In this document: positions 52,787 to 62,848 of the stretch, piece by piece
Layout of the letters: every line of letters starts with the position of its first letter
Numbering within the stretch: the first letter of the stretch is position 1
Origin: Streptomyces graminofaciens
Lineage (GTDB): Bacteria > Actinomycetota > Actinomycetes > Streptomycetales > Streptomycetaceae
Direction of reading: 5' to 3'
Assembly (NCBI RefSeq): GCF_030294945.1
Contig: NZ_AP018448.1
Coordinates: 5,114,001-5,178,000 of the forward strand
DNA: 64,000 bases
Made by a program: the position numbers and the translations under genes
Notes under the pieces: model-generated
Seen by the model: only the letters and a program-made list of their open reading frames with translations
Told to the model about the DNA's origin: nothing
The model's database searches: none

Positions 52787-53588
52787 GGGTTCCTCCTCAT
52801 GAGTCCATTGTTCACCGCAGGAAGGAGTACAAGACACCGCGCCGCCACGCGGGACGGTGAAGGTCGGGTACCCCCCGGGCTCGCCAGCCGGCGTCCCCCC
52901 TGGACGCCTGGCTTTGATCCGAGCTCTACGCGCCTAACTATCTGCCATGGGCCAGCGCCCGGCCACCTTCAAAAGGTCTCGGTTCGATCACACCTCGCGC
53001 CTACATCTTCCAAAATCCGGACAAAGAGTTTGGTGAGAGATCCCTGCGAAACGGACTTGTTACACGAATACCGGAGGCAGGTGTCCGTATTCCGGACAGT
53101 AGGGAGAGGGAAATCAGTTGCGCTCGCTGCACTCGCCGTGCAAGGCATCTACGGCATGCGCGCTCACGCACCGGACGCACAGGCGGCATTCCTCAACGAC
53201 CAACGTTTTCCCGCCTGTTGACCGTCCGCGGCGGGGCTGCCGACGGACGTCGCACCGCGACGTCAGTCGCAGGACGTACGGGTGTGACCTTGGAGAAACC
53301 TGTGCGTACTTCAGAGTAATAGGAATCGGCCAGGCGCGGAGCCCTCTCCCCTGTAATGAAGGGTTTTCCCTCACCGGCCATGGGGGTGGAACCGTCACGG
53401 TCGCTGCGAGCTCCGGCCTCGGCCACGGACAGGGAAATCCCTCAGGCCCGGCCGCCGTGATCCGTCACGACATCTCCTGCGGTTCGCTGGCGATCTTGTA
53501 GAGCGCGCCACACCGCGGGAAAAATCTCTGGAGGCGAGGCAACGGTTCTCGAAGCCCACGGACTCTATGGGGCATCAAGGAGGTGCCC
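52787..53588. other. 800-base gap: operon 2 and ECF sigma promoters
   Basis: No reading frame here looks like a real gene. The region must hold the promoter of operon 2 (leftwards) and of the sigma gene (rightwards). TGTCCG (53082-53087) and CGGACA (53093-53098) form an inverted repeat around TATTC, and a related TCCGGACAA lies at 53015-53023. Base composition is lower in GC from 52980 to 53100. It is the longest gene-free stretch of the window. Confidence 0.45.
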
Positions 53589-54128
53589 ATGGGGGAACAG
53601 ACAAAGGCTCGAGACGCGGAGTTCCAGAGCTTTGTCATCGGCTGCTGGCCGCGGTTGTTGCGGACGGCCTTTCTCCTCTCCGGCGAGCAGCACGCCGCGG
53701 AGGACCTGGTCCAGTCGACGCTGGAACAGGTGTACGTCGCCTGGCGCCGTGTCGGCTCGGCGGACAACCCCGAAGCGTACGTACGGCGCGTGATGATCAA
53801 CGCGCATTCGCGCAGACACCGCAGACGTCTCAAGGAGTTGCTGTCGCCCAGAAGCGACTCCGATCTCGCGCACGATCTGCCCGACCCCGGCGACCCGATC
53901 GGACGGGCCGACAACCGCGGAGCCCTGCTCAAGGCCCTTGCCCAACTGCCACCGAGGCAGCGGCAGGCGGTGGTGCTGCGGTACTGGGAGGACCTGACCG
54001 AGACCCAGACCGCGGAGGCGATGGGCTGCTCGGTGGGTGCGGTGAAGAGCAACGCGGCCAAGGGGATCGCCAAGCTCCGAGCCGTACCGGGCCTGGCCGA
54101 GATGGTGACGAACGGAGGGCGGAAGTGA
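53589..54128 (+). CDS. SigE-family ECF RNA polymerase sigma factor
   Basis: This 179 aa sigma factor of the actinobacterial SigE-family group has region 2 at about 10-75 (FVIGCWPRLLRTAFLLSGEQHAAEDLVQSTLEQVYVAWRRV ... NPEAYVRRVMINAHSRRHRR) and region 4 at about 115-165 (LAQLPPRQRQAVVLRYWEDLTETQTAEAMGCSVGAVKSNAAKGIAKLR). AAGGAGGT lies just before the ATG at 53589. Its stop overlaps the start of the next gene (TGATG), which encodes a likely partner membrane protein. Confidence 0.9.
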   Translation: MGEQTKARDAEFQSFVIGCWPRLLRTAFLLSGEQHAAEDLVQSTLEQVYVAWRRVGSADNPEAYVRRVMINAHSRRHRRRLKELLSPRSDSDLAHDLPDPGDPIGRADNRGALLKALAQLPPRQRQAVVLRYWEDLTETQTAEAMGCSVGAVKSNAAKGIAKLRAVPGLAEMVTNGGRK

Positions 54129-54940
54129 TGAGCGCGGACCGGCAGGAGAACCACGGCATGACAGACAGGGACATCACCCTTCTCCTCGCGGACGCGGCGG
54201 ACGATGTCGAGATCGGCCTGGCCCCGGTCCAGGCGGTGGTACGCGGAGGCCGACGCCGCAGGACCCGCCGCTGGGCGGTGGCGGCGGCCACGGCCGTGCT
54301 GGTCGCCGGCTCGACGGTGTCACTGGCGATGACGGGGCTGCAGGACGGCGACGGAAAGCGGGGGGCGCCGGTGGCGACTCAGCCGCCGACGGCCGAGGAG
54401 CGGGATGTGACGAAGGCCCAGCGGACCGTGCTGGGACACGGATACGACAACCAGTCCTTGGGCTGGGAAGTGGTCATCTACGTGTGGGCGGCACCACGCG
54501 ACGAGGCCGAGGCCCGGGCCCAACTGGCGGCGATGACCGAGCATGGGGAGACACCGGACGTGCGTCAGGCATCCGACCTGATTGGCAAGAGCTCGTACAT
54601 CGTCTGGAAGACCAGCGAGAACAGCGGCTCAAGGGTATGGGTAGACACGTTCAGGACGAACAGCGTCTCCGACACGAACATGCAGTACATCACCGGCTCT
54701 CTGGGAACAGGTCCCGGCAACTCCAACCGCTTGGTCATCGGCCAGGTCGCCAAGAGCGTCCAGCGCGTCACGTGCACCTGGAAGGACGGAAGGACCACCG
54801 AAGTCAGCAGGGTGCCCGCGAGGCTCGACGTCGACATTGAAGAAGAGGTGATCCGTCCGGCGCAGGGTTCTCCTGTGGACTGGTTCGTGTGCTCGGCACC
54901 ATGGGAGGGCGAGTTCAAGTCGGTGCGGGTGACGAAGTAG
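54128..54940 (+). CDS. Single-pass membrane protein, probable anti-sigma partner
   Basis: This 270 aa protein has a short cytoplasmic part (MTDRDITLLLADAADDVEIGLAPVQAVVRGGRRRRTRRW) followed by one membrane helix (AVAAATAVLVAGSTVSLAMTGL, about 55-76). The extracellular domain of about 190 residues has two cysteines (VTCTWKDG; WFVCSAPWEG). The layout (amphipathic N-terminus, Arg cluster, helix, outside domain) and coupling to the sigma gene support an anti-sigma role, though no zinc motif is present. The outer domain is unknown. Alternative start at the methionine 11 codons later. Confidence 0.78.
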   Translation: MSADRQENHGMTDRDITLLLADAADDVEIGLAPVQAVVRGGRRRRTRRWAVAAATAVLVAGSTVSLAMTGLQDGDGKRGAPVATQPPTAEERDVTKAQRTVLGHGYDNQSLGWEVVIYVWAAPRDEAEARAQLAAMTEHGETPDVRQASDLIGKSSYIVWKTSENSGSRVWVDTFRTNSVSDTNMQYITGSLGTGPGNSNRLVIGQVAKSVQRVTCTWKDGRTTEVSRVPARLDVDIEEEVIRPAQGSPVDWFVCSAPWEGEFKSVRVTK

Positions 54941-55633
54941 ATGGATCCATCCGTGATACACCGTGCGCCCGACCACCGCGGGCTCCGCGTCGCCCTTGTC
55001 GGAGAGCGACACTTTCGACTGCGAGCAGACCTCCATGCGGCGCTCGGCCTCGAGGGCTGCATCGACATCGTCGTGGAGACCGGCGCGTACGAACACGCGT
55101 TGCCGCTCGTCAAAGCCTCAACCCCTGATGTCGTCCTCATGGACCTCGACTGGGCAAGCCCCTCCGTCCTGGAGACATGCGGAGCCCTGATACGCGATGC
55201 ACCGACGACGCGGATCGTGGCCATGACCCAACGCTGTGACGACGAAGGACAGTTGCTCACGGCCCTCTCTGCGGGTGTACGCGGGTACGTCTCCAAGTCC
55301 GCCGGCGTCGCGGAGGTGATCGGTGCGATCAATGCGGTGACGACCGGTGCCATGTTCATCTGTCAGGGTGCTGCGCTGCTCTTGAACGGACTACTCAGCG
55401 CCCCTCTCCGGCCCGCCGAGCACGAGCTTCTGTCCACACTGACACGGCGCGAGCGGGAGATCCTCGACCTGGTGGCCAGAGGGTACGACAACCGCCGGAT
55501 AGCGCGGGCGTTGACCCTTGCAGACAAGACCGTACGGAACAACGTCTCAGCGATCTTCGGAAAGATCGGCGTGAACCAGCGGGCCCAGGCAGTGGTCCGC
55601 GCCCGACAAGCGGGTTTCGGGCTGACGTACTGA
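54941..55633 (+). CDS. Orphan LuxR-type response regulator
   Basis: This 230 aa protein has a receiver-like domain (17-135) with Asp in VVLMDLDWASPS near 66, where the phospho-Asp lies, but the usual paired acidic residues at the start are replaced (ALVGER). A LuxR DNA-binding domain follows (LTRREREILDLVARGYDNRRIARALTLADKTVRNNVSAIFGKIGV, about 168-212). There is no kinase gene nearby. It begins at the base after the stop of the anti-sigma-like gene, so it belongs to that operon. It may act without phosphorylation. Confidence 0.87.
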   Translation: MDPSVIHRAPDHRGLRVALVGERHFRLRADLHAALGLEGCIDIVVETGAYEHALPLVKASTPDVVLMDLDWASPSVLETCGALIRDAPTTRIVAMTQRCDDEGQLLTALSAGVRGYVSKSAGVAEVIGAINAVTTGAMFICQGAALLLNGLLSAPLRPAEHELLSTLTRREREILDLVARGYDNRRIARALTLADKTVRNNVSAIFGKIGVNQRAQAVVRARQAGFGLTY

Positions 55634-55826
55634 CGTCAGCCCTGCCGGGGCCGGCGGAAGCGGGACATTTCCGGGACAGCCGCCCCATGTAACGGGGACG
55701 GCCAGCGCGGAAGGATCTCCTTGCCCACCCGAGCTGCGGCCTATGGCATGCACACCTCAGACTTGGGGTGGCTAATCAACCGAGCGCCCGTCCGGCGCTC
55801 GCAAGACGAACCAAGGGATCGCACAC

Positions 55827-56357
55827 ATGCAGAAGATGAAGACGATGGGGATCGCGACAGTCACTGGCCTGGTCCTCGCGAGCGGCACGGTCGTAGTAGC
55901 AGCCCCTGCTTCCGCGGACGAACGATGCGACCCCTATGTCACCCGCAGCTACAAGCAGACCAAGGCTGACTGGCTGACGGTGGGCGGGAAGCTGGTCGGT
56001 GTTCGGGGCACCATCGACAACCGCAAGAGCAGCGCGGCGGTGACCGAGACCGTGAGCGTCAAGGTGGGCGGGACACTCAAGGCGAGCTACACAGGCGAAC
56101 TCAGCGGCGGAGTCAACATCCTGATCGCTGAAGTCAACGCCAAGACGTCATACACGGTCGAAGTGAGTGCCACCATCGAGGTCGGCAAGAAAGTGAGCGT
56201 CAAGGTACCGGCGCACAAGCGGGTCTCGTACCGAACCGGAATTCTGAAGCGGCAGTTCAGGGTGACGCAGAAGCGCGTCACCAGCAACTGCAAGACGATC
56301 ACGACCTACGGCAAGCTGAAGTCCGCAGACCCCTGGTCCTCGGTCAAGAACGTCTGA
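55827..56357 (+). CDS. Small secreted beta-rich protein, paralogue-like to the 45697 gene
   Basis: This 176 aa precursor has a signal peptide (MKTMGIATVTGLVLASGTVVVAAPASA, cut near 31). The mature protein is Val/Ser/Thr/Lys-rich with alternating strands (SSAAVTETVSVKVGGTLKASYTGEL, TSYTVEVSATIEVGKKVSVKVP) and two cysteines (RCDP, NCKT). Length, two-cysteine layout, Lys-rich surface and strand pattern match the protein encoded at 45697, although identity is low. An aerolysin-like fold is possible. It follows the sigma/regulator genes by 193 bases and may be one of their targets. Confidence 0.65.
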   Translation: MQKMKTMGIATVTGLVLASGTVVVAAPASADERCDPYVTRSYKQTKADWLTVGGKLVGVRGTIDNRKSSAAVTETVSVKVGGTLKASYTGELSGGVNILIAEVNAKTSYTVEVSATIEVGKKVSVKVPAHKRVSYRTGILKRQFRVTQKRVTSNCKTITTYGKLKSADPWSSVKNV

Positions 56358-56371
56358 CGACTCGTCGGCAA

Positions 56372-56416
56372 AAACGGTCTGGCCGCTCCCGCATGACGCG
56401 GGCGGCCAGACCGTTT
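56372..56416. terminator. Bidirectional terminator
   Basis: AAACGGTCTGGCCGC (56372-56386) pairs with GCGGCCAGACCGTTT (56402-56416); the interior also folds (CCCGC/GCGGG). It serves the secreted protein gene and the convergent typA. Confidence 0.9.
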
Positions 56417-56424
56417 GTGTGTCG

Positions 56425-58332
<1,908 letters not shown>

Positions 58333-58487
58333 AGTGCGGCGATTCTCCCGGGGTGTGTGGACGGCCCTCGCGTACGTCTGCGTCACGCGGACCCTGCCGG
58401 GCGGAACGTGCCACGGCCTCACCCCATGGTACGGGGCCGCTGCCGCTGGGGCTCGCCGGGTGTTTTGCCGCAGGTCAGGGCTGGTTA

Positions 58488-58515
58488 GGGCCCGCCGCAG
58501 CCCCTCGGCGGGCCC
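58488..58515. terminator. Terminator hairpin after the lipoprotein gene
   Basis: GGGCCCGCCG (58488-58497) and CGGCGGGCCC (58506-58515) form a 10-bp stem with an 8-base loop, 12 bases past the stop of the 58528-59169 gene. Confidence 0.82.
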
Positions 58516-58527
58516 AGAGCGAGGGCG

Positions 58528-59169
58528 TCAGGCGGCCCGCGCCGCACGTGACCCGTCGGGACAGCTCAGCCGGGCCGCCTTCAGGGCGGCCTCGCCCCCG
58601 GCCGGCTCGTCGGAGCAGTCCCACCAACCGGTGGGGGAACTCTTGTACGACACCACGTGGCCCTTCACCGGCTCGGAGCCCTCGCAGGTGTACGTGAAGT
58701 CGGCCTCGACGAGCTCGACCGAAGACCACGCGAAGTACGAGCCCTTGAGGTCCCCGGTGCCGTTCTCGAAGACGTGGGCGGTCTCGGGCACCGCCGGCTC
58801 GGACGGGTACGCGAGCCGCTCCTCGGTCTTCAGGTGCTTGCCCAGCGCCTTGATCACAGCATCGGTGCCGACGCCCTTGGGCGCACCGGTGACCTTCGGC
58901 CGGTAACGGTTGTCGCCCACGGGCTTGAGCTTGGCCTCGTAGAAGGCGGTCTTCTTCGTGATGTTGATCGGGTCGGCCAGCTCGGCCAGTTCCTCCCACT
59001 GCCGAATGCCCGACCAGGCATACGTCCCAGCCGTGCACGCCTTCATCGAGGCGGCCTTGTCCTCGCCGTCGTCCGAGCCACCCGTACAGGCCGTGAGTCC
59101 CGCCGCCAGAGCGACCGTCGCCAGTCCTGCCACCACCGAAGTCCGCCCTGCCATGACGCTCAGACCCAT
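58528..59169 (-). CDS. Putative lipoprotein
   Basis: This 213 aa precursor has signal MAGRTSVVAGLATVALAAGLTAC with lipobox LTAC (Cys 28) and a mature part with further cysteines (KACTAG, YTCEGSE, WWDCSDE, LSCPDG), so likely two disulfides. No family is recognised. The ATG at 59169 follows GGGAGAGG; a second ATG five codons on is possible. It follows the LpqW-like gene on the same strand and ends before typA. The sequence just upstream holds three TGTCCCCG-like tandem units. Confidence 0.72.
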   Translation of the reverse strand: MGLSVMAGRTSVVAGLATVALAAGLTACTGGSDDGEDKAASMKACTAGTYAWSGIRQWEELAELADPINITKKTAFYEAKLKPVGDNRYRPKVTGAPKGVGTDAVIKALGKHLKTEERLAYPSEPAVPETAHVFENGTGDLKGSYFAWSSVELVEADFTYTCEGSEPVKGHVVSYKSSPTGWWDCSDEPAGGEAALKAARLSCPDGSRAARAA

Positions 59170-59303
59170 GGTGCCTCTCCCCCGTGTCCCCGTGTCCCCG
59201 TGTCCCGATCATCGGATGATGATCGGGTCGTGATCATCGTCGGGGCGCGAAGCCTGAGCGGCAAGACATTTGAGCTAGCTCAGAGGTGGCATGAGCGCGA
59301 CAG

Positions 59304-61607
59304 TCAATCCTTCTCAGGCATCGGGCTCCCCGACGCCTTCGCCCCCTTCGCCCCCTTCGCGTCCTTCTTCAAGAACCCCATGTCCTCATACACGGGCGTC
59401 TCGAACCCGAACGCCCCCACGTTCGCCAGACTCGTGCGGGCCGCGACGAGCTGAGGGCGCTGGTACAGCGGGATCGAGCCCGCCGCCGCCCAGATGCGGG
59501 CGTCCGCCTTTCTGATCAGGGAGCGGGTCTCGGACTCGTCGAGGGTGGCGATCGCCTGGTCGAAGAGCTGGTCGACCTGGTCGGTGCCTACGCGGGTGTA
59601 GTTCTGCTCGACGCTCAGGGAGCCGTCCGCCGCCGGGACCGGCTTGGCGTAGATCGGGCGGGCGTCGGTCGCGGGGTAGGCGGAGGCCGGCCAGGAGTAC
59701 AGGGCGAGGTCGTACTGGCCGTTCGCGATGTGGTCCTTGAAGTAGCTCTCGTCGGCGACCTTGGTGATGTCCGCACGGACGCCGATCCGGTCCAGCATCT
59801 TCGCGATGCGCTCGCCGACCGCCCGGAGGGACTCCGTCCCGGGGCCCGACGGAAGAACGAAGCGGAGCGTCAGCGGCTTGCCGTTCTTGGCCAGCGGCCC
59901 GCGGGGGCCGCCCGCCCCACCCGCCCCACCGGACGGCGCCCTCGTCCCCTTGGGCGCGTACGCTCCCGGCGCGCCGCCCGGCTTGAACTTCTTGCCGTCC
60001 TGCGCGAGGCGCTGAGCCTCGTCGACCTTCCCCTCCCTTTCCTTCCCCTCCCCGTCCTGATCCTCCCCGTCCTGATCCTCCCCGTCCTTCTTCTCCGCCT
60101 TCACCTTCGACTTGTTGTCCTCGTCGACGACGGACGTGCCGTCGCCCTCGGCCCCCTCCCCCTTGCCGTCCTTCTTCTTCTCCGACCCCGCCGCCTTCTT
60201 CTCCTTCTCCTGCTTCTTCTCCTGCTTCTTCTCCTGCTTCTTCAGCGGAGCGCCCTGCTCCCACCCCGCGTCCGCCAGCAGCGCCCGCGCCTCCTCCGTG
60301 TCCTGGTCGCCGAGCGCCCCGCTGCTGTCGGCGTACGCGGGCTGGCCCGCGAGGGCGAGATGGCTGCCGACCGGCTCGGCGGGCAGGCCCAGCGGGGCGA
60401 GGACGAGGGTGGCGAGTTCCTTGCGGTCGAGGGCGCGGGCCAGGGCGCGGCGGACGCGTTCGTCGGCGAGGGGGCCGTCGAAGCCGTTGAGGGCGAGCTG
60501 GGTGTAGGCGGGTTCGAGGGAGCGCCGGATCTCGAAACCGCGCAGGGCTGACTGCTCGGCGGCGTGCGCGGCGACCGCCTTGCGCCGCTTCTTGCGCGCG
60601 CTGGTCTCCTTGTCGGCCGCCTCCTCGTCCGAGCCGTGCGCGATCGCCCAGGAACGCAGTTCCTTCGCCGGGGTCCGCTCACCACCGGGGCTCGCGAGCC
60701 CCCGCCCGTTCGCCGGTCCACCCGCCCGGCCCTTCGGCCGTCCGCTCGCGGTCTCGCTGTCACGGCCGGCCGCGATCACCCGCTGCGCCTGCACCGCGTC
60801 GACCTCCGCGATGTCGACCTTCCCGTCGGCCAGCGCCTTCGCCCGGTCCTTGCGCGGTACGGCCCGCAGCACCAGCTCGGAGAGCTTGGCGGGGCGGCCC
60901 CACCAGCGGGCGTTGCGGGTGAGCGTCACCTCGCCGTCCTTGCGGTCGACCTCCTTCAACGCGAAGGGCCCGGCGGTGACCTTCAGCTTGCGGCGGGCGC
61001 CGTCGTTGAACGAGTCCGGCGTGCCCATCACCTGCTTGGGGTACAGCGGCGAGAAGAGCGATTTCCAGTCGGCGTACGGGCGGGCGAAGGTGACCCGGAC
61101 CTCCAGGTCGTTGTCGCCGCGCTCGATCTTCTCGATGCGCTCGTAGCCCGCGTTCCGGGCCGTCCAGTACGCCGAGTCCTTGCCGGACAGAGCCCGCCAC
61201 TGCGCGACGAAGTCGGCGGCGCCGATCTCGCGGCCGTCGCTCCACACCGCCTGCTGGTTCAGCTTGTAGAGCACGACCTGCTTCGGCTCGCGGTCGACCA
61301 CCTTCGCCGATTCGAGGTAGTCGGCGTTGCGCCGGGGGCGGCCACCGGCGTCGAGGCGGTACATCGACGGCAGTACGGCGCCCGCGACCCGGGACGTCGC
61401 CGCGTCGGCGTCCGCCTGGAAGGTGTTGAGGGTCTCCGGTACGGCGTCGACGGCCCAGCGCAGGGTGCCGCCGTCGGCGATCAGATCCCGGTCGGCCGGA
61501 GCGATGTCCTGGCCGGCGACGGGCTTGCCGGCCGGGTCCTCCTCGCTGCACGCGCCGAGCAGGGGCACCGCGAGCGCACCCGCGGTCAGAAAAGCGACCG
61601 AGCGCAT
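59304..61607 (-). CDS. LpqW-like family 5 solute-binding-fold lipoprotein
   Basis: This 767 aa precursor has a short signal (MRSVAFLTAGALAVPLLGAC, lipobox LLGAC). Family 5 lobe segments follow: GGTLRWAVDAVPETLNTFQADAD, QAVWSDGREIGAADFVAQWRALSG, LARALDRKELATLVL and LIRKADARIWAAAGSIPLYQRP. Two charged low-complexity insertions interrupt it: a basic/Gly part near 310-380 and an extreme Lys/Glu stretch of KQEKKQEKK type, about 450-540. No permease or ATPase lies nearby, and its neighbour is typA. That matches mycobacterial LpqW, which acts in cell-envelope glycolipid synthesis rather than transport. The ATG at 61607 uses a GAGGAGAGGG site that belongs to the repeat end of element E3; an ATG with a better site exists upstream of E3 at 61814. 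Confidence 0.85.
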   Translation of the reverse strand: MRSVAFLTAGALAVPLLGACSEEDPAGKPVAGQDIAPADRDLIADGGTLRWAVDAVPETLNTFQADADAATSRVAGAVLPSMYRLDAGGRPRRNADYLESAKVVDREPKQVVLYKLNQQAVWSDGREIGAADFVAQWRALSGKDSAYWTARNAGYERIEKIERGDNDLEVRVTFARPYADWKSLFSPLYPKQVMGTPDSFNDGARRKLKVTAGPFALKEVDRKDGEVTLTRNARWWGRPAKLSELVLRAVPRKDRAKALADGKVDIAEVDAVQAQRVIAAGRDSETASGRPKGRAGGPANGRGLASPGGERTPAKELRSWAIAHGSDEEAADKETSARKKRRKAVAAHAAEQSALRGFEIRRSLEPAYTQLALNGFDGPLADERVRRALARALDRKELATLVLAPLGLPAEPVGSHLALAGQPAYADSSGALGDQDTEEARALLADAGWEQGAPLKKQEKKQEKKQEKEKKAAGSEKKKDGKGEGAEGDGTSVVDEDNKSKVKAEKKDGEDQDGEDQDGEGKEREGKVDEAQRLAQDGKKFKPGGAPGAYAPKGTRAPSGGAGGAGGPRGPLAKNGKPLTLRFVLPSGPGTESLRAVGERIAKMLDRIGVRADITKVADESYFKDHIANGQYDLALYSWPASAYPATDARPIYAKPVPAADGSLSVEQNYTRVGTDQVDQLFDQAIATLDESETRSLIRKADARIWAAAGSIPLYQRPQLVAARTSLANVGAFGFETPVYEDMGFLKKDAKGAKGAKASGSPMPEKD

Positions 61608-61614
61608 GACCGCG

Positions 61615-61792
61615 CCAGGCCCTCTCCTCGATGTCCCGTCGTCCGCCCGGAGAGCGGGCCGGGCGGGGTCCGGAGCACGCAGCTGCAAGGCGGAGGAGGG
61701 AGGCGACGCGGAGCGTCGGCGACTGACGACAACGCCGCGGACGCGTGTGCCGGACCCCGCCCGGCAGACGGGAGATTGAGGAGAGGGCCTGG
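61615..61792. mobile_element. MITE-like element E3
   Basis: It has 15-bp perfect terminal inverted repeats CCAGGCCCTCTCCTC (61615-61629) and GAGGAGAGGGCCTGG (61778-61792); the element is 178 bp. Internal blocks shared with E2 are CGTCGTCCGCCCGGAG (61637-61652), GCAAGGCGGAGG (61685-61696) and GCAGACGGGA (61764-61773). The 19-base core 61700-61718 is identical to one in E1. The whole element is open in the frame of the LpqW-like gene, as if it was inserted in the original N-terminal coding region. Confidence 0.7.
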
Positions 61793-62300
61793 GGCCGACG
61801 CCGTCGTGGGACATCTCTGCTACCTCCGGAGGCCGCACCACCCGCGATCGGGGTTTATGATCACTTTTGGGTGCATATGGAGCTGATCAGATCTACGACC
61901 ACACTGAAAGGGAGAGGGTTCATCGGCCGAGGCGACACGGCGACGGGGCGCGGAAAGCCACCCGTGCGGCGCAAGCGCCACACCCGCCCCCCGGCGCACA
62001 CCGAGCGCGCGCACCCCCGGGGACTTCAGGACCCCCAGGGACTCCGGGACTCCCGCGCTCCCCAGGCGCACACCGAACGCGCAGGGGCATGCATGGACGC
62101 GCATGGGCGTGCATGGGCGTATATGGGCGTGCATGGGAGGACGCTGGAGAACACAGGAGGACACAGGAGGGCATCGGGAGGCCTGCAATCCGCCAATCGA
62201 TGCACATCCCTTCACAGCGCCAGGTGTGACGCGCAACACTCGCAGGCGCATGAACGTTGCCGCCTCGGTCCTCGACGACCCGCGGAAGTGAGGGCAAGTC
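61793..62300. other. Repeat-containing region upstream of the 62301 gene
   Basis: These 508 bases have no convincing gene. GCGCACACCGA(G/A)CGCG occurs twice (61997-62012 and 62067-62082). GGACTCC/GGACTTC units and two ACACAGGAGG copies (62151-62170) surround a 10-bp tandem array (62091-62140). An AT-rich window (61855-61900) may hold a promoter for the rightward genes. Confidence 0.45.
62091..62140. repeat. 10-bp tandem repeat array
   Basis: Five 10-base units in a row: GCATGGACGC, GCATGGGCGT, GCATGGGCGT, ATATGGGCGT, GCATGGGAGG. The period of about one helical turn would put each copy on the same DNA face, and it is not a multiple of three, so it is not a coding repeat. Confidence 0.75.
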
Positions 62301-62609
62301 ATGTCCGTGCAGGATTCCGTGCAAGACGAACTGACATCCGTCCAGCGCTGCCTCGACGACCTCTACCGGTCGGTGGGTCGCCTGGAGCAGCGGATCGGCA
62401 GCGGCGGGCTCGACATGCGCCGCGTCCGCGCCGACGCCGACCATCTGCGCGAGAGCCTCGCGCTGCTGCGCGAGACGACCTCCGGGCCGGCCACGCAGCA
62501 GACGAAGCGTCCCGATCTCGTGCCCGTCCCCGACACGCCGTACGACGACTCCCTGTGGACCGACTCGGACGACGAGGGCCTGGGCGCCCGTGACCGCCAC
62601 GCCCCCTGA
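62301..62609 (+). CDS. Small conserved hypothetical protein
   Basis: This 102 aa protein has a helical, probably coiled-coil N-terminal half (VQDELTSVQRCLDDLYRSVGRLEQRIG ... VRADADHLRESLALLRET) and an acidic, disordered C-terminus (YDDSLWTDSDDEGLG). There is no signal or membrane helix. It lies upstream of the succinate dehydrogenase genes, but a strong hairpin (62611-62669) separates them. ATG at 62301 with GAAGTGAGGG upstream. Confidence 0.72.
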   Translation: MSVQDSVQDELTSVQRCLDDLYRSVGRLEQRIGSGGLDMRRVRADADHLRESLALLRETTSGPATQQTKRPDLVPVPDTPYDDSLWTDSDDEGLGARDRHAP

Positions 62610-62610
62610 A

Positions 62611-62669
62611 CCCGACCGGCCCGACCGGCCCGACAGGCCCGACAGGTCCGACCGGTCGGGCCGGTCGGG
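62611..62669. terminator. Large hairpin between the 62301 gene and the dehydrogenase operon
   Basis: CCCGACCGGCCCGACCGG (62611-62628) pairs perfectly with CCGGTCGGGCCGGTCGGG (62652-62669), 18 bp. It starts 2 bases after the stop codon and is itself made of 9-bp CCGACCGGC-type direct repeats. It is most likely a terminator isolating the two transcripts. Confidence 0.75.
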
Positions 62670-62848
62670 CCGACAGGACCGAGACGCCCGACCCGACGGC
62701 GACGAGTGAGCCGGAGGGGCGCGCGGCAGGCGTACACCGCCACCGCGCGCCCCCGAGGCGAGCCTCGCTCCGACGGCGAGCCCGGCGCGCCCCGAACGCC
62801 CGCCCGGCACGCCCCTGCCGCGAGCCCTGAGAGAAGGTGCCGCACACC

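Noticed and set aside
53118..53501. 127-codon plus-strand frame in the gap before the ECF sigma gene
   Set aside because: No ribosome binding site, no domain, weak third-position GC bias; treated as non-coding.
59304..61607. Third oligopeptide importer
   Set aside because: Binding-protein fold only; no permease or ATPase genes adjoin, and the neighbourhood fits LpqW.
62091..62140. CRISPR array
   Set aside because: Units are 10 bp, without spacers of constant length, and no cas genes are present.
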